From Tardiphaga robiniae (GTDB taxonomy: Bacteria > Pseudomonadota > Alphaproteobacteria > Rhizobiales > Xanthobacteraceae): a stretch of DNA of 64,000 bases. The stretch covers positions 124,001 to 188,000 of the forward strand of contig NZ_LVYV01000053.1 in the NCBI RefSeq assembly GCF_001618955.1, in the 5' to 3' direction. The notes below the pieces were generated by a model that did not search any database, was not told the origin of the DNA, and was given only the letters and a program-made list of their open reading frames with translations. A program made the translations under genes and the position numbers. Shown here one piece after another: positions 35,300 through 44,300 of the stretch. Position 1 is the first letter of the stretch, and each line of letters starts with the position of its first letter.

Positions 35300-35608
35300 T
35301 TACGTGGTACTTCGAGTGCGAAGCCATTCCTCCCTAAGAGCCAGAAACTCTAGGAAGCGCTCTTTTTGTTTCTCGGTGCCGACCTTTCGTGATCGTATGC
35401 TGCAGCTCGCGATCATGTTGATCAGCCCCGCAGACCTGTGTTCGTTATCGAATTGAAGCCAATAGTCGATCGTCCTTATATCAAGGTCGATTTCTTTCTC
35501 GTCGGTCCAATCCTTCTTGAGTGTCACGCGCTCTTGCCCGTTGACGATCTCGATATCAAAAGGAAATAGGTCGTCCCCCGGTTTGATCGGCTCAATCATA
35601 TCGCTCAC
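35300..35608 (-). CDS. Hypothetical protein
   Basis: A 102-residue acidic protein, MSDMIEPIKPGDDLFPFDIE ... TIDYWLQFDNEHRSAGLINM, ending ALREEWLRTRSTT. GTG at 35608 or ATG at 35599 can start it. No motif recognised and no membrane segment; codon use fits its neighbours. Confidence 0.5.
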   Translation of the reverse strand: MSDMIEPIKPGDDLFPFDIEIVNGQERVTLKKDWTDEKEIDLDIRTIDYWLQFDNEHRSAGLINMIASCSIRSRKVGTEKQKERFLEFLALREEWLRTRSTT

Positions 35609-35792
35609 CCCATCCTGCCCGTTAGAGGGTGGCAGAGTTCACGACCGGCGCAATATTGCAGCTCCGAAAACCAAAGCCCCGCCGAAAACACGATCTGATC
35701 GAAGGTGAATAATTCAGTGAAATCGTTACCGCTTTGTCCGCGGACAGAGTTCCAGCAATTCAGCGATATGCTCGATCGCCGGTTCCGAACGA

Positions 35793-36030
35793 GATGTTCA
35801 CCGAAGCGTATGGGACCGGCACCTGACGACGCTCATCATCGACCCTGTTTCGGATTCGTTGGAATTCGCTTGGACTCTGCAGTCGAATTCCGAGATTGCG
35901 GTCGAGTTCACTGAGACTGACGTATCGAGCATTCCGGAACGTTTCCAAGGCTACTTCAACACGATCTCTACAATGCAATCGGCCTGCTAAGTTGGGCCTT
36001 CTCTAGGTCGTTCCGATGAGATCCATTCAT
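35793..36030 (+). pseudogene. Relic of a metallophosphoesterase C-terminus, copy 1
   Basis: This segment is homologous to 53769-53995. Copy 2 still reads as the end of a Ser/Thr-type metallophosphoesterase (IALDTGAYGTGHLTTLIIDP). Copy 1 has a frameshift: ggaccggcacc lacks an A present in copy 2, giving an early TGA. No start or metal-binding half remains. The rest of 35609-36096 contains no gene I can support. Confidence 0.6.
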
Positions 36031-36096
36031 TCGATTGCCTTCCGGAAGTGCTGACTTCTCGAAGGATGGGCTGTTGGGGTCGGCGATCTGCTCGGG

Positions 36097-37452
36097 TTAG
36101 CGCTCGCGGAAAGCGCGGTTCATCTGGTCGGTAAAGGGCTTAGAGAGATAGGATGCGACCGTTCTTTCTTGGGTCGAAACAAACACCTCTGCCGGCATTC
36201 CCGGTACCAGCTTCATTCCATTCAATTGAACGATGGCATCCTCAGTCGGGAGCAAATTGACGTATGCAATATAGTGTTCCTGACCGTTCGTTGAATCCCG
36301 GGCCGAGGCAGGCGAGACCATAGTGACGCGGCCCTTCATCTCGGGCGTCGTGGTGCGGTTAAATGCGGTGAGGCGAATCCGGGCCGGTTGTCCTTCCCTT
36401 ACCTGGTCAATGTCGGCGGGCGAGATCCTGATCTCGAACTTTAGTTCAGCATTTTGAGGAACGATCGTAGCGATCTTCGCGGCAGGCGTAATGACGCCGC
36501 CCACCGTGTGGACAAACAGTTCGTTGACGTAACCCGAAACCGGAGATCTGATTTCGGTGCGTGACAGACGGTCCTCGATTGCGAGCTTGCGTTCGCTCAA
36601 TTCGGAAATGCGGGCATCCACGGTGCGCAGATCGCGCTGCGCCTCTGTGCTGGCATTCTGGTCTACAGCAATGATCTGGACCCTGATTTCGCTGGCGCGT
36701 ACCTTGGCGCGGGCGATGCCGGCCGAGATCTCGCCGCGCTCACCCAATATCCGCGCCCAATCACGGTGCGCTGAGTAGACCCGCGTGTACTCAACAATCT
36801 TCTTCTCGAACAAAGCATCGAGCTTGTCTCGCTCAGCGCCAACGAGTTTTATCTCCTCCTCCTTGGCTACCTGCCGCGCTTCCATTCCCTTAATCTCTTC
36901 CAGGGTCTGGGTGATGCTGAGCTCCAATTGCTCCTTTTGGCTGTCCCTTCCGACCTTGTTACCCGTGAACAAACGGCTTTCTCCGTGCATCACGATATCC
37001 GCGGCGCTCGACACTCGCCCGAGATCGGCCGGAAATTCGATCGTCGGAAGGTTGTCGCGTTCCGCAATCAGTCTCGCCTGGCGGCCCAAGGCTTCGCCGA
37101 GCTGTGAGCGCACGATAAGAAGCTCCGCCCTGATCTGAACATCGTCCAGCGTCGCAAGAACCTGGCCTTCCCCGACCAGATCTCCCTGCCGTATCGCAAG
37201 CATTTTCACGATGCCGCCATCCCTATGCTGAACCTCCTTGAGATTCTGGTCCACCCTCACGATTCCGGAAGCAACGACAGCGCCCTCAAGACTTGCGATC
37301 GCCGCCCATCCGCCGCAACCGAACACCAGCAAGACTACCAGCGCCAGACCGCTCAGCACGCGGGGCCACAACCGGAATGACCGTTCCGCGGTGGGAGCAG
37401 CGGCGGATTGCGATCGATCCGCGGTGAACTCTTCCAATGGGTATTGTTTCAT
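36097..37452 (-). CDS. HlyD/PrtE-family type I secretion membrane fusion protein
   Basis: A 451-residue periplasmic adaptor linking the ABC exporter to an outer-membrane channel. One N-terminal membrane helix at about residues 33-57 (VLSGLALVVLLVFGCGGWAA), then lipoyl halves (VVASGIVRVDQNLKEVQHRD, GDLVGEGQVLATLDD), a long coiled-coil hairpin (about 100-290, e.g. QLELSITQTLEEIKGMEARQ), and the beta-barrel (EIRSPVSGYVNELFVHTVGG, GMKLVPGMPAEVFVSTQERT) with the usual PrtE/AprE C-terminus including the phrase SYLSKPFTDQMNRAFRER. It is last in a minus-strand run after the RTX gene and prtD-like ATPase. Confidence 0.93.
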   Translation of the reverse strand: MKQYPLEEFTADRSQSAAAPTAERSFRLWPRVLSGLALVVLLVFGCGGWAAIASLEGAVVASGIVRVDQNLKEVQHRDGGIVKMLAIRQGDLVGEGQVLATLDDVQIRAELLIVRSQLGEALGRQARLIAERDNLPTIEFPADLGRVSSAADIVMHGESRLFTGNKVGRDSQKEQLELSITQTLEEIKGMEARQVAKEEEIKLVGAERDKLDALFEKKIVEYTRVYSAHRDWARILGERGEISAGIARAKVRASEIRVQIIAVDQNASTEAQRDLRTVDARISELSERKLAIEDRLSRTEIRSPVSGYVNELFVHTVGGVITPAAKIATIVPQNAELKFEIRISPADIDQVREGQPARIRLTAFNRTTTPEMKGRVTMVSPASARDSTNGQEHYIAYVNLLPTEDAIVQLNGMKLVPGMPAEVFVSTQERTVASYLSKPFTDQMNRAFRER

Positions 37453-37472
37453 GGCCTGATTTCCTCGCCCAC

Positions 37473-39470
37473 CTAAGTACCGATAATGGTAAACTGAAGC
37501 TGATGATGTCCGACTACTTCAATGGTGAAATAGTCATCGGCATCAGGCCGGTCGTGCACCTCGATCATCGTCCGCCTGTCACTGTCGATGTCCTCGAAGC
37601 GGAACCGCACCGGGCGTTTGTCGCCTTCCGCCAGATAGATGTCCTCGAACATGTCGGAGAGCGCTTCTTCGACATCCGCTTCGTCGGAAAAGCTGATCTC
37701 GTAAGTCGCAGCTACGATCCGGTCGCCCACCGTGAAGTCCGTGATCTTGCGGATCGTTATCGCCTGCTCATCTTCGTCTGCTCTTTGAAACTCGAACGTG
37801 TCGCAGCCGTCACCGCCCGTCATCGAGATTGAGGTTGATCCGCCAACGATATGGTCGTCACCCGACCCTGTAACGATCTCCTCGAATGCGGCGATCATAT
37901 CCCGGCCGATATCGGCGCCTTCGGCCGTGCCCCTTCCGACGTCGACCGCGACGCTGTATATCGCAGTCGAGTAGTCCAGCCTGTCCTGCCCGCCGCCTCC
38001 GTCGTAGGTGTCATCGACTGAGTCGTTTGCGGCTATGACATGGTCGTCGCCGTCTTCGCCGTGAACAGTATCCCGACCGGTTCCGTCTGAAATTACATCG
38101 TTGCCGTCGTGCCCGAGCAGCTCATCGTCGCCCGCCGCTCCAACGATCACGTCGTTCCCCGCGCCTCCGGAGAGGCTATCGTCGCCGATGCCGCCATCGA
38201 GCGTGTCATTTCCGACATCGCCCCGAATTGTATCGTTGCCGATGCCGCCCAGCGCAATATCGTCCCCTGCGCCCCCCGAAATGAAATCGTCGCCATCCTC
38301 ACCCACGATGATGTCGTTACCGTCTTCGCCATACAAGTGGTCGTTACCCGACCCGCCAAAAACGATGTCGTTGCCCAGGCCGGCGAACACCACGTCGTTG
38401 CCCGCTCCTGCATAGACAGTGTCATTTCCGGCGCCTGCGATAATGTGGTCGTCGCCGGAGCCTCCGAAGATGATGTCGTTGCCCCCACGGGCGTCGATGT
38501 TGTCGTCACCATCGCGACCATCGATACTGTCTGCACACGGCGTTCCCAAGAGATTATCATCCTCGGCGCTGCCCATGATCGGCGACGGCTCGATAACGCT
38601 GAAATAGGCTGTCTGCCGGACGGATGCCGTGCCGTCGCTGATGGTGTAGGTTAGTGTGACCTCACCAAGCATCCCGGCATCGCGGGCGAACACCCAGCCG
38701 CCATCTTCGGTTTGCGTAAGCGTACCCGACGTAGACGAAAGGCCCGTTATCCTCAGCCGATCGCCGTCCGCGTCCGTGGCGCCGGCCAGAAGGGCCAGCA
38801 CCGAAATCATCAACACCTGGCAACCGGCCACGTCCTGTAGATGTACCGGACCATTGGTGCGCGGGCCCCGATTGCGAACAGGCTCCGGGGTGGAAATTAC
38901 GGGTGGATCGCGTGGGGTGGGCTGCCTACCATCACCCTTGCTATCATCACCACCACCCCCACCACCACCGCTCCCGCCACCACCGTCCCTCGAGCTCGAT
39001 GCAGTCGGCGAGCGAATATCGTTGCCCCGAAACGCGTCCCCGCTATCGGCTGTCGCGACCTTGACCGCAAGCGGTGCGGCCGGTTGAATTGAATCTGGAT
39101 CAACCGTCAGGCCGCCGCCGTTCTCCCGGAAAAGACTGATCGGAATCACGTTGTCAGACGAATAGCGGGGGCGGCCGTCGCCCGGGGCCACTTCTTGGTC
39201 AGTTGCTGGCTCGTCAGTTGCAACGCCGACGTCGCCTTCGCCTCGTGGTTCGCTTTGATCATCATCGTCCAGCTTGCCGACCTGTTGCGTCTCGCGAGCC
39301 TCGATCGAGACCGGAAGGAAGCTCTTCAGATATGCCGCGCACCCCGTCAGAAACAACAGGAACGCCAGCGGCACGATATTGCGCTTACCTTGTTGCTTCT
39401 CGGCATAGTCCTCGTGGCTCGGTTGCGAGTGTTGCGATTGCGTTTGTTTGAGTCCCTTGGCTGTAATCAT
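37473..39470 (-). CDS. Membrane-anchored RTX (calcium-binding) repeat protein
   Basis: A 665-residue protein. An N-terminal polar stretch is followed by one membrane segment at about 32-50 (NIVPLAFLLFLTGCAAYLKS), then an acidic low-complexity region with a Gly-rich hinge (DGGGGSGGGGGGGDDS), a cadherin-like domain (LLAGATDADGDRLRITGLSS ... VTLTYTISDG) and some twenty RTX nonapeptides at about 303-505 (GGxGxDxux, e.g. GGAGNDVIVGAAGDDELLGH). The C-terminus (FEFQRADEDEQAITIRKITD) is typical of secreted RTX proteins. A membrane segment in an RTX substrate is unusual; it may be a surface anchor. It lies between the ATPase and HlyD genes, overlapping the ATPase stop by four bases. Confidence 0.85.
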   Translation of the reverse strand: MITAKGLKQTQSQHSQPSHEDYAEKQQGKRNIVPLAFLLFLTGCAAYLKSFLPVSIEARETQQVGKLDDDDQSEPRGEGDVGVATDEPATDQEVAPGDGRPRYSSDNVIPISLFRENGGGLTVDPDSIQPAAPLAVKVATADSGDAFRGNDIRSPTASSSRDGGGGSGGGGGGGDDSKGDGRQPTPRDPPVISTPEPVRNRGPRTNGPVHLQDVAGCQVLMISVLALLAGATDADGDRLRITGLSSTSGTLTQTEDGGWVFARDAGMLGEVTLTYTISDGTASVRQTAYFSVIEPSPIMGSAEDDNLLGTPCADSIDGRDGDDNIDARGGNDIIFGGSGDDHIIAGAGNDTVYAGAGNDVVFAGLGNDIVFGGSGNDHLYGEDGNDIIVGEDGDDFISGGAGDDIALGGIGNDTIRGDVGNDTLDGGIGDDSLSGGAGNDVIVGAAGDDELLGHDGNDVISDGTGRDTVHGEDGDDHVIAANDSVDDTYDGGGGQDRLDYSTAIYSVAVDVGRGTAEGADIGRDMIAAFEEIVTGSGDDHIVGGSTSISMTGGDGCDTFEFQRADEDEQAITIRKITDFTVGDRIVAATYEISFSDEADVEEALSDMFEDIYLAEGDKRPVRFRFEDIDSDRRTMIEVHDRPDADDYFTIEVVGHHQLQFTIIGT

Positions 39471-41239
39471 GCAGGCCTCCTTACTTGCGTTCGGAGTTCG
39501 TCAGAATCGGGTTCGGAAACGGATCGTGTTGCCGGCTGGAGTGCCGGCGTCATGATGTCGTGCTTGTCGCCGAACGCCGTCATGCGGCCGTTTTGCACGA
39601 TGGCGACGAGGTCGACCGCGACCAGCGCGCTCGGACGGTGCGCGATCACGATGGCGATGCCGCCCCGGGCCCTGATGCCCTCGATCGCCTGGGTCAGAGC
39701 CGCCTCGCCCTCGCCGTCGAGGTTCGAATTGGGTTCGTCCATGACGACGACGAACGGATTGCCATAGAGCGCGCGCGCCAAGGCCACGCGCTGCCGCTGG
39801 CCCGCTGACAGCGCCGCGCCCTGGGGGCCGAGCTGCGTACGGTATCCGGCAGGCATTTTCAGGATCATGTCGTGCACGCCAGCGGCCTGCGCCGCCTCGA
39901 CAACTTTCCGATAGTCAGGTTCAGGCTCAAACCGGCAGATATTCTCTTCGATCGTCGCATCCATCAGGCTGATTTCTTGCGGCAGATAGCCGATGTGCTG
40001 GCCGATCTCCTCCTCGCGCCATTGAGTGAGATCCGCACCATCGAGCCGGACGCCGCCGCGCAGCACCGGCCAGATGCCGGTGAGCGCACGCACCATTGTA
40101 GTTTTTCCGCCGGCGCTGGGGCCGATGATGCCGAGCGCCTGACCGGCCTCGAGCTCGAAGGCGACATCGCTGAGGATGATCTGCCCTGAACCTGGCACCG
40201 CGACAGTGATCTTCTCTACGGTGAGACGCTTGCTTGGCACCGGCAGCTTCATCGGCTGATCTGCGGCGGCAAGCGCCACGACCGTGTCGCGGAGCCGCTG
40301 ATAGGCCATCCGCGCCGCGACGAACGATTTCCAGTTGCCGATCGCCAGGTCAACCGGCGCCAGCGCGCGCGCGGACGCCACCGAACAAGCGATGATGGCG
40401 CCGGCGGTGAGTTCGCCCTTGATCGTGAGATAGGCGCCGAGACCAAGCACTGCCGACTGCAGCAGCATACGCAGCACCCGCGACACCGCGGCAAATGTTC
40501 CCGTGATGTCGTTTGCCTTGGTCTGAAGCTCGAGATGCTCGCCATTGGCTTCGTTAAACCGGCTCACGGCGCGGCCGGCGAAGCCCATGGCCTTGAGCAC
40601 TTCCGCATTGCGCGCGTTGCTGTCGGCAATGGTGTTACGTGCCATCGCTGCCTTCCGGGTGGAAAGGCTGAGCCGTTTCGTCATGACTTCACTGATGACG
40701 GTCAGCACCGTCAACACGAACGCACCCGCGAGCGTCAGCGCGCCCAGCATGGGATGCAGGAGGTAAATAAAGATCAGGTAGATCGGCATCCACGGCAGAT
40801 CGAACAGCGCCGCCGGTCCCTGGCTGCCCAGAAAACCGCGAACCGTATCCACGTCCCGTCCTCGTTCCAGAGCTTCGGACGTCGAGAACCCGAAACGCGG
40901 CATGTCGATTGCCACTCGATGGGCCAACGGGGCTACCTTTCGGTCCAGCCGAGCGCCGACGCGCACTAAGACTTGGGAACGGATGGCATCGAAGCAGCCC
41001 TGGAAGAGATAGAGGCCGATGACCAGGCTCGAAAGCACCAGCAGCGTAGGAATACTGCCGCTGGTCAATGCCCGGTCATAAACCTGCATCATGTAAAGCG
41101 ATCCGGTCAACGCCAGCACGTTGATCACCCCGGAGATCAGAAACAAAAATAGCACGATCCCCCGAAAGCCGCGGGTGAGTTCCGCAAGATTACGGCGCTT
41201 TGCGGGGGTAAGCTCTTTTAAATTGGCCATGTGATGCAC
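39467..41239 (-). CDS. PrtD-type type I secretion ABC transporter (permease/ATPase)
   Basis: A 590-residue exporter with an N-terminal six-helix membrane domain (FRGIVLFLFLISGVINVLAL, IPTLLVLSSLVIGLYLFQG, LFDLPWMPIYLIFIYLLHPM) and C-terminal ATPase. Walker A is IGPSAGGKTTMVRAL, the signature LSAGQRQRVALARALYG, Walker B FVVMDEPNSNLDGEG. No C39 peptidase domain is present, as in PrtD/AprD rather than HlyB. It should export the RTX peroxidase upstream and perhaps the RTX protein downstream. The outer-membrane TolC-like partner is not in the window. ATG at 41230 is an alternative start. Confidence 0.93.
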   Translation of the reverse strand: MHHMANLKELTPAKRRNLAELTRGFRGIVLFLFLISGVINVLALTGSLYMMQVYDRALTSGSIPTLLVLSSLVIGLYLFQGCFDAIRSQVLVRVGARLDRKVAPLAHRVAIDMPRFGFSTSEALERGRDVDTVRGFLGSQGPAALFDLPWMPIYLIFIYLLHPMLGALTLAGAFVLTVLTVISEVMTKRLSLSTRKAAMARNTIADSNARNAEVLKAMGFAGRAVSRFNEANGEHLELQTKANDITGTFAAVSRVLRMLLQSAVLGLGAYLTIKGELTAGAIIACSVASARALAPVDLAIGNWKSFVAARMAYQRLRDTVVALAAADQPMKLPVPSKRLTVEKITVAVPGSGQIILSDVAFELEAGQALGIIGPSAGGKTTMVRALTGIWPVLRGGVRLDGADLTQWREEEIGQHIGYLPQEISLMDATIEENICRFEPEPDYRKVVEAAQAAGVHDMILKMPAGYRTQLGPQGAALSAGQRQRVALARALYGNPFVVVMDEPNSNLDGEGEAALTQAIEGIRARGGIAIVIAHRPSALVAVDLVAIVQNGRMTAFGDKHDIMTPALQPATRSVSEPDSDELRTQVRRPA

Positions 41240-41281
41240 CCGAACTAGGACGATGGCTGGAGGGGAGGACCTCGACTCATT

Positions 41282-41305
41282 GGGAGGCAGAAGTATCTGC
41301 CTCCC
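41282..41305 (-). other. Hairpin between the peroxidase and exporter genes
   Basis: Perfect 10-bp stem GGGAGGCAGA/TCTGCCTCCC with a 4-base loop. There is no T-run on the minus strand, so partial termination or mRNA stabilisation, giving more peroxidase than exporter transcript, is more likely than full termination. Confidence 0.5.
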
Positions 41306-41322
41306 GTAATGTCGCCGGGCTC

Positions 41323-44300
41323 CTAGAGACCGAGGTTTGCGTTCGTCAGGTTCTGCCCCGAGATTTCGATCTTGAAGTCGGCATCGGCGTTGCCGTCGAT
41401 GTTGCCCTGAACCACGGTGAAGTCACCGTCAGCACGCGACTCGAACGTTACCGCCAGCTGGCCTGCCGCGGTAAACGTCGCGCCGGAAACCAGTGTGAAG
41501 CTCTGGTCGCCTGCACTGCCCACGTTGGCATCGATCGCGGTCAGGTCGACACGGTCACCAGCCTCAAAGCCGACAACGGTATCGCCATCAGCCGACGATG
41601 CCGACAGGAACTTGAAGGTGTCGTTGCCGGCACCGCCGTGCATCACGTTGACCGCACCGCTTGCGGTAATGGTGTCATTACCGGAGCCGGTATTGACGTT
41701 CTCGATGCCCCAAATCGTGTCATTGCCGGTCTGGGAACTGGAAGCAGTGCCATTTGACAATGGACCGGACCCAAGGTTGACCGTGACGTTCGCGGTCGCC
41801 GCCGACATGTCGAGCGTGTCGACGTCGGTGCCGCCATCGCTGTCGCCGCCGAAGTAGACGTCGTTGCCGTCGCCGATCTCGGCCACGATCAGATCGTTGC
41901 CGGCACCGCCGAATACCGCGTCGTCTCCCGCCCCGGCATTGATGAGGTCGTTGCCTCCGTCGCCGAAGATGCGGTCGGCTCCCGCATCGCCGTAGATGAC
42001 GTCGGCCTGGCCGCCGCCGAACGCCTGGTCATCACCGGCGCCGGCGAAGATCACGTCGCGTCCGTCGCCGCCGCTGACGAAATCGGCGCCCTCTCCGGCC
42101 GAGATCGCATCGGCACCAGCATCGCCCGTAGCGACGTCGTCTCCCGCGAAGGCGATGATATTGTCATTGCCTGCCGTTCCGGCCAGCACGTCCGCCAAGG
42201 GCGTACCCGTCCGGACCACGCCGGTTACTGGAGCGGCCGTTCCAGTTCCACCAGTGGTGTCGGTGTCACCGTCGTCGTCGCAGCCGCTGTCGTCGTTGTC
42301 ATCGTCGTTGCCGGCGGTATCGTCGTCATCATCGTCATCGTCGTTACCAACCTGCGGCATGCCGTCGGTGGCTGTGAAGATGATGGTGTGGGTGCCGTTG
42401 GTCATGGTGGTCACACCATTCGCGTCGGTGGTCGAAGTGTAGTCGGCCGCCGTCGCACCGTTGGGCAGCTCGATCACATCCTGGGGGCGCAGGTTCCCGA
42501 TGATGGTGTCGTTGCCACCGTTCGACCTGAAGACGATGCGGTGCGCCGACGTCAGCGACGAGATGTCGATGGTGTCGTCGCCGACGTCCCCATCGATGGT
42601 GATGGTACTGAAGTTCAGGCTGGTGGCACTGAAGTCGCCGATCACCTGGATCGTGTCGCCGCCATTAACACCCCCGCCCGCACCGCCAGGTGTCGTCACG
42701 TTGAGGGTATTGACCCGGATTTCCTCGATATTGTCGAGTTCAGCGATCACGGAAGCGTTGGTAGTTCCGTTCCTGGTGATGACAATTTCAGTGGACGCCA
42801 AGAGTTGCGCTGCCCGTGTGGCTTGTGCCGCAGGTGTACCGGCTGCCGCAATCCATGCAGCACGGGCGTATATGCTGAAAGTCTCCGCACCGGCGACGCC
42901 GTTCAGGACGAAGGTATCAACGGAGGTATCTACTGGACCAGCGCCGGTGGTTCCGCCGTCGACCCGATCGCGCCCGTCAGTACTGGTTTGGGTGATCGTG
43001 TCACTGTCGGCGCCACCGTTCACGACATCGGTTCCGGCACCGCCGTTGAGCGTGTCGTTGCCGGTGCCGCCGTTGACGGTGTCGTTGCCGCCACTGCCGT
43101 TCAGGATGTCGTTTCCACCATTGCCATTCAGAGTGTCGGCGCCGCCGAAGACGATAAATGGGCTGACGCCATCGGCGATGTCGTCGCCAGCGGTCCCGTT
43201 GAAGGTGTTGTTGGTGGCTGGAATACCATCCCAATCCACGCCGACCGGCCCGGTCGGCGCCGAGAACACGGTTTCAAGCGTGCCAGCTCCATCCGTAAAC
43301 TGGACTCTGACGCGCAGCTGAAGGCCAGCCTGATCGCCGAACGAGGTCAACAGGTTGTTGTCCGGCGTAAAGCTCGCGGTCGTCGCCCCGCCGATGTTGG
43401 TCCAGGTCGTGCCGTCCGGCGAAGACTGCCACTGATAGCCGAACGGCCCGAGGCCATTGGCGTCCGCGATCGTCGCGGTGAGGCTCAGCACCTGCCCTTC
43501 AGTCGGCGTCAGATCGTTGATCACCACCGTACCAGTTGCCGGCGTATTGACGGCTTCCGGCTCCACGTTATTGAGCAACACCGTGAACTGGCGTGAGGCG
43601 ATCCGCCCGGCCGGATCAAGGGCAGCCGCGGTGGCGGCGTCAACGTAGCTGTCGATGACGATCTGATACTCGTTATCGACCTCGTAGTTGAGATTGCTCG
43701 GTCCGCCGTTTGCGACCTGGATCTGCTGCACGCCGCCGACGGTGGCGAGCTTGAAGCGTCCCCCCGCGCTGTCACTCATGACGTGGGTCAGGACAACGAT
43801 GTCGCCGTCGGTCGGCCCACCCGGAGTCTGGTCGGGATCATAGTCCGGGTTGAACGGGATCGAGGTCGCGACGACCGTGTTGGTCCCGCTGTTCTCGTTC
43901 ACACGGAACGCCGGGGTAGCCCCGTCCGTTGCGACGGAGATAATCGTCTCGGTCGCGCCGGTATTGTCCTGGAACACCGCGACCGCCCGCAGGATGTGGC
44001 CAGGGTCGACCGACCGTACGGTGTAGCTGTCGCCGGTCGTGATCTTCGTCCAGCCTGCGTTGCCCCCGGTTTCGGTCGTCTGCCATTCGAAGGTCAGCCC
44101 GACCGGCAGGCCATTCGGCCCGAGGGGGATGCCATCCAAATCGGCGAAGCCCGATAGAGACGCCTTCAGCACCTGCCCAACATAGGGCGTGACCAGTGCC
44201 GGCGTCGCAGGATTGCCGTCGAGGTCGAAGGTGGTCGAAACGTCCGCGGGATTGACGAGCTTGTTCTGCAGGTCGGCGATCGTCACCGTGCCCGTTGCGA

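Noticed and set aside
38100-38560. Short tandem repeats that resemble a CRISPR or minisatellite
   Set aside because: The 27-base period is the RTX nonapeptide code in frame; no spacers or leader.
42240-42350. Tandem gtcatcatcg-like low-complexity DNA
   Set aside because: In-frame Asp-rich linker of the peroxidase, expected in a Ca-binding secreted protein.
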